From NCBI RefSeq assembly GCF_902498195.1, contig NZ_CABVIY010000009.1, positions 248,001 through 312,000 of the forward strand: 64,000 bases of DNA, written 5' to 3'. Below, in pieces: positions 1-7,027 of this stretch (the first letter of the stretch is position 1; each line of letters opens with the position of its first letter). A program made the position numbers and the translations under genes. The notes under the pieces were generated by a model, which was not told where the DNA came from, did no database searches, and was given only the letters and a program-made list of their open reading frames with translations. The stretch comes from Pseudomonas fluorescens (GTDB lineage Bacteria; Pseudomonadota; Gammaproteobacteria; Pseudomonadales; Pseudomonadaceae).

Positions 1-262
1 TGAATACCTGAAGATCGAAAAGCTGGAAGTCGCTACCGGCGAATCCGTTACCTTTGATCGCGTTCTGTTGGTTGCCAATGGCGACGACGTGAACATCGGC
101 GCTCCAGTTGTTGCCGGCGCTACCGTTGTGGCTGAAGTGATCTCCCAAGGTCGTCACGATAAAGTCCGCATCATCAAGTTCCGTCGTCGTAAGCACCACA
201 TGAAGCGTATGGGCCACCGCCAGTGGTACACCGAGATCAAAATCACCGGTATTCAGGCTTAA
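1..262 (+). CDS. rplU: 50S ribosomal protein L21, C-terminal part
   Basis: L21 binds 23S rRNA (with L20) in the large ribosomal subunit. The gene enters from the left edge; reading starts in the frame of base 2 and gives the last 86 residues of a protein that is normally about 103 long, so only the first 17 or so residues are missing. The basic tail with RRRKHHMKRMGHRQ and the ending TEIKITGIQA are typical of gamma-proteobacterial L21. It is followed 34 bases later by rpmA, the usual L21-L27 operon. An internal ATG at 68 is not the start. Confidence 0.97.
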   Translation, partial: EYLKIEKLEVATGESVTFDRVLLVANGDDVNIGAPVVAGATVVAEVISQGRHDKVRIIKFRRRKHHMKRMGHRQWYTEIKITGIQA

Positions 263-296
263 TTTCAGCCTAATTCCTCACTAGGAGAATTGACTC

Positions 297-554
297 ATGG
301 CACACAAAAAAGCTGGTGGTAGTACCCGTAACGGTCGCGACTCAGAAGCCAAACGCCTTGGCGTGAAGATGTATGGCGGCCAGGCTATCAAAGCAGGCAA
401 CATCATCGTGCGTCAGCGCGGCACCCAATTCCACGCTGGCTACGGCGTTGGCATGGGTAAAGATCACACTCTCTTCGCGAAAATCGAAGGCGTGATCAAG
501 TTTGAAGTAAAAGGCGCTTTCAACCGCCGTTACGTGAGCGTAATCGCGGCTTAA
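297..554 (+). CDS. rpmA: 50S ribosomal protein L27
   Basis: L27 reaches the peptidyl transferase centre of the ribosome with its N-terminal tail. The 85-residue product begins MAHKKAGGSTRNGRDS, the standard short N-terminus without a cleavable leader, and ends KGAFNRRYVSVIAA. An AGGAG Shine-Dalgarno stands about nine bases upstream of the ATG. It is co-transcribed with rplU and ends at a strong hairpin terminator 15 bases after the stop. Confidence 0.98.
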   Translation: MAHKKAGGSTRNGRDSEAKRLGVKMYGGQAIKAGNIIVRQRGTQFHAGYGVGMGKDHTLFAKIEGVIKFEVKGAFNRRYVSVIAA

Positions 555-569
555 TCGCGTGATCGCTGG

Positions 570-599
570 AAAAGCCCTGTCTCGCGACGGGGCTTTTTC
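570..599 (+). terminator. Rho-independent terminator of rplU-rpmA
   Basis: The sequence aaaagccctgtc then tcgc then gacggggctttttc forms a GC-rich stem closed by a tetraloop and followed by a run of T. It lies just after the rpmA stop and separates the ribosomal operon from obgE. Confidence 0.85.
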
Positions 600-614
600 G
601 TTTGTGGGGTGAGT

Positions 615-697
615 CTCTTGCAAAACTGTTTGTATGGGCTGCCGGCGCTGGTTTTCGCGGTCGTTGATTGAGGTCGCTGCGCTCATTTTTGCAAGAG
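615..697. repeat. Spaced inverted repeat upstream of obgE
   Basis: Two perfect 11-base arms, CTCTTGCAAAA at 615-625 and TTTTGCAAGAG at 687-697, face each other across 61 bases in the 195-base gap between rpmA and obgE. It could fold as a long stem-loop or be a chance or regulatory repeat. It does not match the REP family found elsewhere in the window. Confidence 0.5.
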
Positions 698-749
698 TCT
701 TATGTCTTAGTGTTTTTCGGCTCGTCCGTATGGCGAGAGGCGTTTTGTT

Positions 750-1973
750 ATGAAGTTTGTTGATGAAGTATCGATTCGGGTAAAGGCTGGCGACGGCGGC
801 AACGGCTGCATGAGTTTCCGTCGCGAAAAATTCATCGAAAACGGTGGTCCGAACGGTGGTGATGGCGGTGATGGCGGCTCGGTCTACATGATCGCCGACG
901 AAAACCTCAACACCCTGGTCGACTACCGTTACACCCGGCACTTCGATGCCGAGCGTGGCTCCAACGGCGGCAGCACTGACTGCACCGGCAAGAAAGGTGA
1001 AGAGCTGGTGTTGCGCGTACCGGTCGGCACTACGGTGATCGACTCCGCTACCCAGGAAGTGATCGGCGACCTGACCAAGGCTGGCCAGAAGTTGCTGGTT
1101 GCCCATGGCGGCTGGCACGGTCTGGGTAATACCCGTTTCAAATCCAGTACCAACCGTGCGCCACGCCAGACTACGCCGGGCAAGCCAGGCGAGCAGCGTG
1201 ACCTCAAGCTGGAAATGAAAGTGCTGGCAGACGTCGGTCTGCTGGGCTTGCCGAACGCAGGCAAAAGTACCTTTATCCGTTCGGTGTCGGCCGCCAAGCC
1301 GAAAGTCGCCGACTACCCGTTCACCACCCTGGTGCCAAACCTGGGCGTGGTCAGCGTCGATCGCTGGAAAAGCTTCGTGGTGGCGGACATCCCGGGGCTG
1401 ATCGAAGGTGCTTCGGACGGCGCGGGCCTGGGGATTCGCTTCCTCAAGCACTTGTCGCGTACCCGCCTGCTGTTGCATCTCGTCGACATGGCGCCGCTGG
1501 ATGACACCAGTGCGCCGGACGCGGCAGAAGTCATCGTCAGCGAGCTGACCAAGTTCAGCCCGTCCCTGGCGGAGCGTGATCGTTGGTTGATCCTGAACAA
1601 GTGCGACCAGATCCTTGATGAAGAGCATGATGCGCGCGTCAAGGAAATCGTTGATCGCCTGGAGTGGACCGGTCCGGTCTACGTGATCTCGGCCATTGCC
1701 AAGCAGAACACCGAGCGTCTGTGCCACGACATCATGCGTTACCTGGAAGATCGTGCAGATCGCCTGGCTAACGACCCGGCCTACAAGGAAGAACTGGCCG
1801 ATCTCGATCAGCGTATCGAAGACGAAGCCCGTGCCCAGCTGCAGGCGCTGGATGACCAGCGTGCCCTGCGTCGCAGCGGCGTGAAGTCGGTTCATGACAT
1901 CGGTGACGATGATTGGGACGAAGAAGATGTGGATGACGAAGACGGTCCGGAAATCATTTACGTGCGCGACTGA
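750..1973 (+). CDS. obgE: Obg family GTPase (CgtA)
   Basis: Essential ribosome-associated GTPase that acts in late 50S assembly and in growth and stress control. The 407-residue product has the glycine-rich Obg fold at residues 1-158 (GDGGNGCMSFRREKF, GPNGGDGGDGGSV), then a G domain with the P-loop GLPNAGKST at about 166-174, switch region DYPFTTLVPNLG, DIPGLIEGA (G3) and NKCD (G4). The C-terminal tail is very acidic, ending DDDWDEEDVDDEDGPEI, as in other gamma-proteobacterial Obg proteins. It stands alone between two terminators. Confidence 0.98.
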   Translation: MKFVDEVSIRVKAGDGGNGCMSFRREKFIENGGPNGGDGGDGGSVYMIADENLNTLVDYRYTRHFDAERGSNGGSTDCTGKKGEELVLRVPVGTTVIDSATQEVIGDLTKAGQKLLVAHGGWHGLGNTRFKSSTNRAPRQTTPGKPGEQRDLKLEMKVLADVGLLGLPNAGKSTFIRSVSAAKPKVADYPFTTLVPNLGVVSVDRWKSFVVADIPGLIEGASDGAGLGIRFLKHLSRTRLLLHLVDMAPLDDTSAPDAAEVIVSELTKFSPSLAERDRWLILNKCDQILDEEHDARVKEIVDRLEWTGPVYVISAIAKQNTERLCHDIMRYLEDRADRLANDPAYKEELADLDQRIEDEARAQLQALDDQRALRRSGVKSVHDIGDDDWDEEDVDDEDGPEIIYVRD

Positions 1974-1990
1974 TTCGTTGCGATAAACTT

Positions 1991-2018
1991 AAGCGCCGCT
2001 CAATCGAGCGGCGTTTTA
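1991..2018 (+). terminator. Rho-independent terminator of obgE
   Basis: CGCCGCTC and GAGCGGCG form a perfect 8-bp stem around a four-base loop and are followed by TTTT. It lies 20 bases after the obgE stop. Confidence 0.8.
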
Positions 2019-2097
2019 GTATCTGGAAATCGGTTGGTCACGAATAACGTCACGGGCAGTGCCAGGTCGCGCTGTCCTCAAGCTAAGGTTGAAGATG

Positions 2098-3216
2098 ATG
2101 CGGAGCAAGGTGACAGGTGCGCAGCGTTGGGTCGTGAAAATCGGCAGCGCGTTGCTGACGGCGGACGGCAAGGGCCTGGATCGCGCGGCAATGGGTGTCT
2201 GGGTAGAGCAGATGGTGGCCCTGCATGAGGCTGGTGTCGAGCTGGTGCTGGTGTCCTCCGGGGCGGTGGCGGCTGGCATGAGCCGTTTGGGCTGGACTTC
2301 GCGACCCAGTGCAATGCACGAACTCCAGGCTGCTGCGGCCATCGGCCAGATGGGGTTGGTGCAGGCCTGGGAATCGAGCTTTGCCGAGCATGGCCGGCAC
2401 ACGGCGCAGATTCTGCTGACCCACGATGACCTGTCCGACCGCAAGCGCTACCTGAACGCCCGCAGCACCTTGCGCGCGCTGGTCGAGCTGAAGGTCATTC
2501 CGGTGATCAACGAAAACGACACCGTGGTCACCGACGAAATCCGTTTCGGCGACAACGACACCCTGGCGGCGCTGGTGGCCAACCTGGTCGAGGCGGACTT
2601 GCTGGTGATCCTGACCGATCGCGACGGCATGTTCGATGCTGATCCACGCAATAATCCCGATGCCCAGCTGATTTACGAAGCGCGCGCCGATGATCCTGCG
2701 CTGGATGCGGTGGCCGGCGGTACCGGGGGTGCGCTGGGGCGCGGTGGCATGCAGACCAAGTTGCGCGCGGCGCGTCTGGCGGCGCGTTCCGGGGCGCATA
2801 CAATCATCGTCGGCGGGCGCCTTGAGCGTGTGCTGGATCGCCTGAAAGCGGGCGAACGCATTGGCACCTTGCTCTCGCCAGAGCGCGGCATGCTGGCGGC
2901 GCGCAAGCAGTGGCTGGCCGGACATCTGCAAACCCGTGGCACGCTGGTGCTGGATGCGGGCGCTGTGACGGCGTTGTCGCAAGGGAACAAGAGTTTGTTG
3001 CCGGTAGGCGTCAAGCTGGTGCAGGGCAGCTTCCGTCGCGGCGAGATGGTGGTCTGCGTGGCGCCGGACGGTCGGGAGATTGCTCGTGGCCTGGCCAACT
3101 ACAGTGCACTGGAGGCGCAAAAAATCATCGGTCAGTCGTCTGAGGCGATTGTCGGTTTGCTGGGTTACATGGCGGAGCCGGAACTGGTTCATCGCGATAA
3201 CCTGATTCTGGTCTGA
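2098..3216 (+). CDS. proB: Glutamate 5-kinase
   Basis: First step of proline synthesis: ATP-dependent phosphorylation of glutamate to glutamyl 5-phosphate. The 372-residue protein has an amino acid kinase domain (WVVKIGSALL near the start, VLVSSGAVAAGM, NENDTV, LTDRDGMFDADPR, GTGGALGRGGMQTKL) and a C-terminal PUA domain (GTLVLDAGAVTAL onward). The reading frame is open from an ATG at 2059, but the start MRSKVTGAQ at 2098 matches the family N-terminus and has an AAGG motif upstream; the adjacent ATG at 2095 is the alternative. proA is not nearby. Confidence 0.96.
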   Translation: MRSKVTGAQRWVVKIGSALLTADGKGLDRAAMGVWVEQMVALHEAGVELVLVSSGAVAAGMSRLGWTSRPSAMHELQAAAAIGQMGLVQAWESSFAEHGRHTAQILLTHDDLSDRKRYLNARSTLRALVELKVIPVINENDTVVTDEIRFGDNDTLAALVANLVEADLLVILTDRDGMFDADPRNNPDAQLIYEARADDPALDAVAGGTGGALGRGGMQTKLRAARLAARSGAHTIIVGGRLERVLDRLKAGERIGTLLSPERGMLAARKQWLAGHLQTRGTLVLDAGAVTALSQGNKSLLPVGVKLVQGSFRRGEMVVCVAPDGREIARGLANYSALEAQKIIGQSSEAIVGLLGYMAEPELVHRDNLILV

Positions 3217-3228
3217 AGGAATACCTGA

Positions 3229-3693
3229 ATGCGTGTGGCGAAAGGATTACTGGGGCTGCTGCTGGCGATGCCGCTGTTGGCGTCGGCCGAGGAAATTGGC
3301 CAGGTGTCGACGGTGTTCAAGTTCGTCGGCCCGAACGACCGGATTGTCGTCGAGGCCTTCGACGATCCGAAGGTGGAGGGTGTGACCTGCTACCTGTCGC
3401 GCGCCAAGACCGGTGGCGTGAAGGGTGGCCTGGGATTGGCCGAGGATCGTGCCGAGGCTTCCATCGCTTGTCGCCAGGTCGGGCCGATCAAGTTCAGGGG
3501 TGATCTGAAGGATGGCGACGAGGTGTTCAAGGAGCGCACTTCGCTGGTGTTCAAGACCATGCAGGTCGTGCGTTTTCTCGACAAGAAGCGCAATACGCTG
3601 GTGTATCTGGTCTACAGCGATCGCTTGATCGAGGGCAGCCCGCAGAATGCGGTGACGGCGATTCCGATCTTGCCGTGGGCTAGCACTCAATAA
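3229..3693 (+). CDS. CreA family periplasmic protein
   Basis: A 154-residue protein of the CreA family, whose function is unknown. Residues 1-20 (MRVAKGLLGLLLAMPLLASA) form a clear signal peptide, so the mature protein should be periplasmic. The conserved family core includes DRIVVEAFDDPKVEGVTCYLSRA, IACRQVGPI and LVYLVYSDRLIEGSPQNAVT. It follows proB by 12 bases with its own AGGAA ribosome site, so the two are probably co-transcribed. Confidence 0.9.
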   Translation: MRVAKGLLGLLLAMPLLASAEEIGQVSTVFKFVGPNDRIVVEAFDDPKVEGVTCYLSRAKTGGVKGGLGLAEDRAEASIACRQVGPIKFRGDLKDGDEVFKERTSLVFKTMQVVRFLDKKRNTLVYLVYSDRLIEGSPQNAVTAIPILPWASTQ

Positions 3694-3710
3694 GCTAGCG
3701 CAGGTCCAAA

Positions 3711-3799
3711 TGTGGGAGCGGGCTTGCTCGCGAATGCGGTGTGTCAGTCAACATCTTTGCTGAATGACACACCGCATTCGCGAGCAAGCCCGCTCCCAC
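3711..3799. repeat. REP/BIME inverted pair, family A
   Basis: Two inverted copies of the gagcgggcttgctcgcga REP face each other across a short spacer, with arms extended by gcggtgtgtca / tgacacaccgc. It lies between the convergent ends of the creA-like gene and rpsT. Confidence 0.9.
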
Positions 3800-3833
3800 T
3801 TTTTTCGCGTCAAATTCACTAAGTCACAGGCAA

Positions 3834-3862
3834 TAAAAAACCGACCCTAAGGTCGGTTTTTT
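3834..3862 (-). terminator. Rho-independent terminator of rpsT
   Basis: AAAAAACCGACC, loop CTAA, GGTCGGTTTTTT: a stem with A-tract and T-tract on the two sides, so it can work in both directions. It stands 14 bases beyond the rpsT stop and would also stop any transcript coming from the creA-like gene. Confidence 0.9.
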
Positions 3863-3876
3863 AATGAGCGTGTCGC

Positions 3877-4155
3877 TTAGGCAGCAGCGGCAACGTTCAG
3901 GGCCTTTACGTGGCCATTCAGGCGGCTCTTATGACGAGCGGCCTTGTTCTTGTGGATGATGCCTTTATCGGCCATACGGTCGATAACTGGCACAGCCAGA
4001 ACGTAAGCAGCTTGAGCTTTAGCAGCGTCTTTTGCGTCGATGGCCTTAACTACATTCTTGATGTAGGTACGAACCATGGAACGCAGGCTGGCGTTGTGGC
4101 TGCGACGCTTCTCAGCCTGTTTTGCACGTTTTTTGGCGGAAGGTGAGTTGGCCAC
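3877..4155 (-). CDS. rpsT: 30S ribosomal protein S20
   Basis: S20 is a primary binder of 16S rRNA in early small-subunit assembly. The 92-residue product starts MANSPSAKKRAKQAEKRRSHNASLRSMVRTY and is lysine- and alanine-rich throughout, the normal S20 composition and length. It is a single-gene unit with its own promoter (4209-4237) and terminator (3834-3862), divergent from murJ. Confidence 0.98.
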   Translation of the reverse strand: MANSPSAKKRAKQAEKRRSHNASLRSMVRTYIKNVVKAIDAKDAAKAQAAYVLAVPVIDRMADKGIIHKNKAARHKSRLNGHVKALNVAAAA

Positions 4156-4208
4156 CGTCGAGCTCCTCGAAAGACTTTTTAGGAAATAGCAAACAAAATA
4201 GGCCGCGA

Positions 4209-4237
4209 ATCATGCCGATGAGTTGATGTGTTGTCAA
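4209..4237 (-). promoter_or_regulatory. Sigma-70 promoter of rpsT
   Basis: Read on the minus strand: TTGACA (4237-4232), a 17-base spacer and CATGAT (4214-4209), followed by the GC-rich stretch tcgcggcc typical of growth-rate-controlled promoters. It lies about 54 bases upstream of the rpsT start codon. Confidence 0.75.
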
Positions 4238-4407
4238 GGGCGGTTGATGCGTTCCGCTGAGTGGTCGATCTAAAGAGGCGGGATATTTATTTCCGGCGCT
4301 TGACCTGTAAACTCGCGAGCTTTGGCTCTGTGCTGTTGCGGCGCGGAGTATCGCATAAGTAGGCGCATAGTTCGCCTGCTGTTTATCGACAGGCACAAAC
4401 TCCTTCA

Positions 4408-5946
4408 ATGAATCTGCTCAAATCGTTGGCCGCCGTCAGCTCTATCACGATGCTTTCCCGGGTTCTGGGGTTCGTTCGTGACACCCTCATTGCGCGCACA
4501 TTCGGCGCGGGAATGGCGACCGACGCCTTCTTCATCGCCTTCAAACTGCCCAATCTGTTGCGGCGCATCTTCGCCGAAGGGGCATTTTCCCAGGCGTTCG
4601 TGCCGATTCTTGCCGAATATAAAAGCCAGAAAGGCGATGAGGCGACACGCACGTTCATCGCCTACGTGTCGGGCCTGTTGACGCTGGTGCTGGCGTTGGT
4701 CACGGCATTGGGCATGCTGGCCGCGCCATGGGTCATCTGGGTGACGGCGCCGGGTTTTGCCGACACCCCGGAAAAGTTCGAGCTGACCTCCAGTCTGTTG
4801 CGGGTGACCTTTCCCTACATCCTGCTGATTTCCCTGTCGTCATTGGCCGGTGCGATTCTCAATACCTGGAACCGGTTCTCGGTGCCGGCCTTTGTGCCGA
4901 CGCTACTCAACGTCAGCATGATCATATTCTCGCTGTTCCTGACGCCGTATTTCGATCCGCCGGTGATGGCGCTGGGCTGGGCGGTCCTGGCGGGCGGCCT
5001 GGCGCAATTGCTGTATCAGCTGCCTCACCTGAAAAAGATCGGCATGCTGGTGCTGCCGCGCCTGAATCTGCGTGACAGTGGCGTCTGGCGGGTGCTGAAG
5101 CAGATGCTGCCGGCGATTCTGGGTGTGTCGGTGAGTCAGATTTCGCTGATCATCAACACCATTTTTGCCTCGTTCCTGGTGGCCGGTTCCGTGTCCTGGA
5201 TGTATTACGCCGATCGCTTGATGGAGCTGCCATCCGGCGTGCTGGGCGTGGCCCTGGGGACGATCCTGCTGCCAACGCTGGCCAAGACCTATGCCAGCAA
5301 GGATCGCCAGGAATATTCGCGCATCCTCGATTGGGGCCTGCGCCTGTGCTTCGTGCTGGTATTGCCCTGCGCCCTGGCGCTCGGGATTCTGGCCGAGCCA
5401 CTGACCGTTTCACTGTTTCAATACGGTCAGTTCGATGCGCATGATTCGGCCATGACCCAGCGCGCGCTGATTGCCTATTCGGTCGGCCTGCTCGGGATTA
5501 TCGTGATTAAAGTGCTGGCGCCGGGCTTTTATGCGCAACAAAACATCCGCACGCCGGTAAAAATCGCGATTTTCACCCTGATCGTCACGCAGCTGTTCAA
5601 CCTGATGCTGATCGGCCCGCTGGCCCACGCCGGCCTGGCGCTCGCCATCAGCGCCGGCGCCTGTCTGAATGCCGGGCTGCTGTTCTACCAACTGCGCAAG
5701 CAGCAGATGTACCAGCCGCAACCGGGCTGGGCCAGGTTCGGCTTGAAACTGGTGATCGCGGTGATCGTAATGTCTGGTGTGTTGCTGGCCGGGATGCATT
5801 TCATGCCGGCCTGGGGCGAAGGGCAGATGCTTGAGCGTTTCCTGCGCCTGGGCGCCCTGGTCGTCGCGGGTGTGGTGGCGTATTTCGGCATGTTAGTGTT
5901 GATGGGCTTCCGCTTGCGCGACTTCAACCGCAAAGCGTTGGGCTGA
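4408..5946 (+). CDS. murJ: Lipid II flippase MurJ (MviN)
   Basis: Essential inner-membrane protein that flips lipid II for peptidoglycan synthesis. The 512-residue product is hydrophobic along its length with about 14 membrane segments, as expected for the MOP superfamily. It starts MNLLKSLAAVSSITMLSRVLGFVRD and carries the conserved TDAFFIAFKLPNLLRRIFAEGAF segment with the arginines lining the central cavity. The order rpsT (divergent), murJ, ribF, ileS is the standard Pseudomonas arrangement. Confidence 0.97.
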   Translation: MNLLKSLAAVSSITMLSRVLGFVRDTLIARTFGAGMATDAFFIAFKLPNLLRRIFAEGAFSQAFVPILAEYKSQKGDEATRTFIAYVSGLLTLVLALVTALGMLAAPWVIWVTAPGFADTPEKFELTSSLLRVTFPYILLISLSSLAGAILNTWNRFSVPAFVPTLLNVSMIIFSLFLTPYFDPPVMALGWAVLAGGLAQLLYQLPHLKKIGMLVLPRLNLRDSGVWRVLKQMLPAILGVSVSQISLIINTIFASFLVAGSVSWMYYADRLMELPSGVLGVALGTILLPTLAKTYASKDRQEYSRILDWGLRLCFVLVLPCALALGILAEPLTVSLFQYGQFDAHDSAMTQRALIAYSVGLLGIIVIKVLAPGFYAQQNIRTPVKIAIFTLIVTQLFNLMLIGPLAHAGLALAISAGACLNAGLLFYQLRKQQMYQPQPGWARFGLKLVIAVIVMSGVLLAGMHFMPAWGEGQMLERFLRLGALVVAGVVAYFGMLVLMGFRLRDFNRKALG

Positions 5947-6075
5947 GGATAAAACCTCGGTAAACAGGGGCGGGCCGGCATTTTTGTCGGCTCGATGACT
6001 TTGGGTTACGGTGTTGCCTGTCGTCGGCCGCCGGGTGTGGTTATAATCGACCACTTTATGAGCAAGAAGCGCGTT

Positions 6076-7014
6076 ATGCAGCTGGTTCGAGGCCTCCACA
6101 ATCTGCGCCCCCAGCATCGGGGCTGCGTCGCCACTATTGGCAACTTTGACGGTGTACACCGTGGCCACCAGGCTATCCTGGCGCGCCTGCGTGAGCGTGC
6201 GCTCGAGTTGGGCGTGCCCAGCTGCGTGGTGATTTTCGAGCCGCAGCCACGGGAATTCTTCGCTCCGGACACGGCACCTGCGCGTCTGGCCCGCCTGCGG
6301 GACAAACTGCAGCTGCTGGCCGCCGAAGGCGTCGACCGGGTGCTGTGCCTGGCGTTCAATCAGCGCCTGAGCAAGCTCAGCGCCAGCGAATTCGTCGATA
6401 CCATCCTGGTCGATGGCCTCGGTGTGCAGCACCTTGAAGTCGGTGACGATTTCCGTTTCGGCTGCGACCGGGTAGGGGATTTCGATTTCCTGCAACAGGC
6501 CGGCGTCATGCAGGGTTTTACCGTCGAGGCGGCGCAGACGGTCGAGCTGGACGGCATCCGGGTCAGCAGCACCCAGGTGCGTAACGCGCTGGCCGCCGCT
6601 GACTTTGTCCTCGCCGAACGCCTGCTCGGTCGCCCGTATCGCATTGCCGGGCGTGTACTGCACGGCCAGAAACTGGCGCGTCAGTTGGGTACGCCCACCG
6701 CCAATATTCAGCTCAAGCGCCGTCGCGTTCCGTTTACCGGGGTTTACCTGGTCGACGTCGATATCGACGGCAAGACCTGGCCCGGTGTCGCCAATATCGG
6801 CGTACGGCCTACGGTTCAAGGTGACGGCAAAGCCCACCTCGAAGTCCATCTTTTAGATTTTGCCGGCGATCTGTACGACCGGCGTTTGACGGTGGTTTTC
6901 CACCACAAGCTGCGTGAAGAGCAGCGTTTCGCCTCCCTGGAGGCGTTGAAAACGGCGATCAACGCGGATGTCGCCGCCGCCCGTGCACTAGCCGCACCTA
7001 GCGCCCATCGCTAA
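6076..7014 (+). CDS. ribF: Bifunctional riboflavin kinase / FAD synthetase
   Basis: Converts riboflavin to FMN and FMN to FAD. The 312-residue product has the N-terminal nucleotidyltransferase domain (TIGNFDGVHRGHQAIL, EPQPREFF, SSTQVRNAL) and the C-terminal riboflavin kinase domain (KLARQLGTPTANIQL, GVANIGVRPT). The frame is open from 5995, but MQLVRGLHNL at 6076 fits the family and has AAGAAG upstream. The gene ends 13 bases before ileS, so the two are probably co-transcribed. I saw no FMN riboswitch in the leader. Confidence 0.95.
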   Translation: MQLVRGLHNLRPQHRGCVATIGNFDGVHRGHQAILARLRERALELGVPSCVVIFEPQPREFFAPDTAPARLARLRDKLQLLAAEGVDRVLCLAFNQRLSKLSASEFVDTILVDGLGVQHLEVGDDFRFGCDRVGDFDFLQQAGVMQGFTVEAAQTVELDGIRVSSTQVRNALAAADFVLAERLLGRPYRIAGRVLHGQKLARQLGTPTANIQLKRRRVPFTGVYLVDVDIDGKTWPGVANIGVRPTVQGDGKAHLEVHLLDFAGDLYDRRLTVVFHHKLREEQRFASLEALKTAINADVAAARALAAPSAHR

Positions 7015-7027
7015 TGAAGAGCCTTAA

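Noticed and set aside
342..1895. Minus-strand frame of 517 codons across rpmA and obgE
   Set aside because: Covers two essential plus-strand genes and an intergenic terminator; composition is that of an antisense shadow.
5947..6075. FMN riboswitch upstream of ribF
   Set aside because: The 129-base leader has no recognisable RFN core and is too short for the full element.
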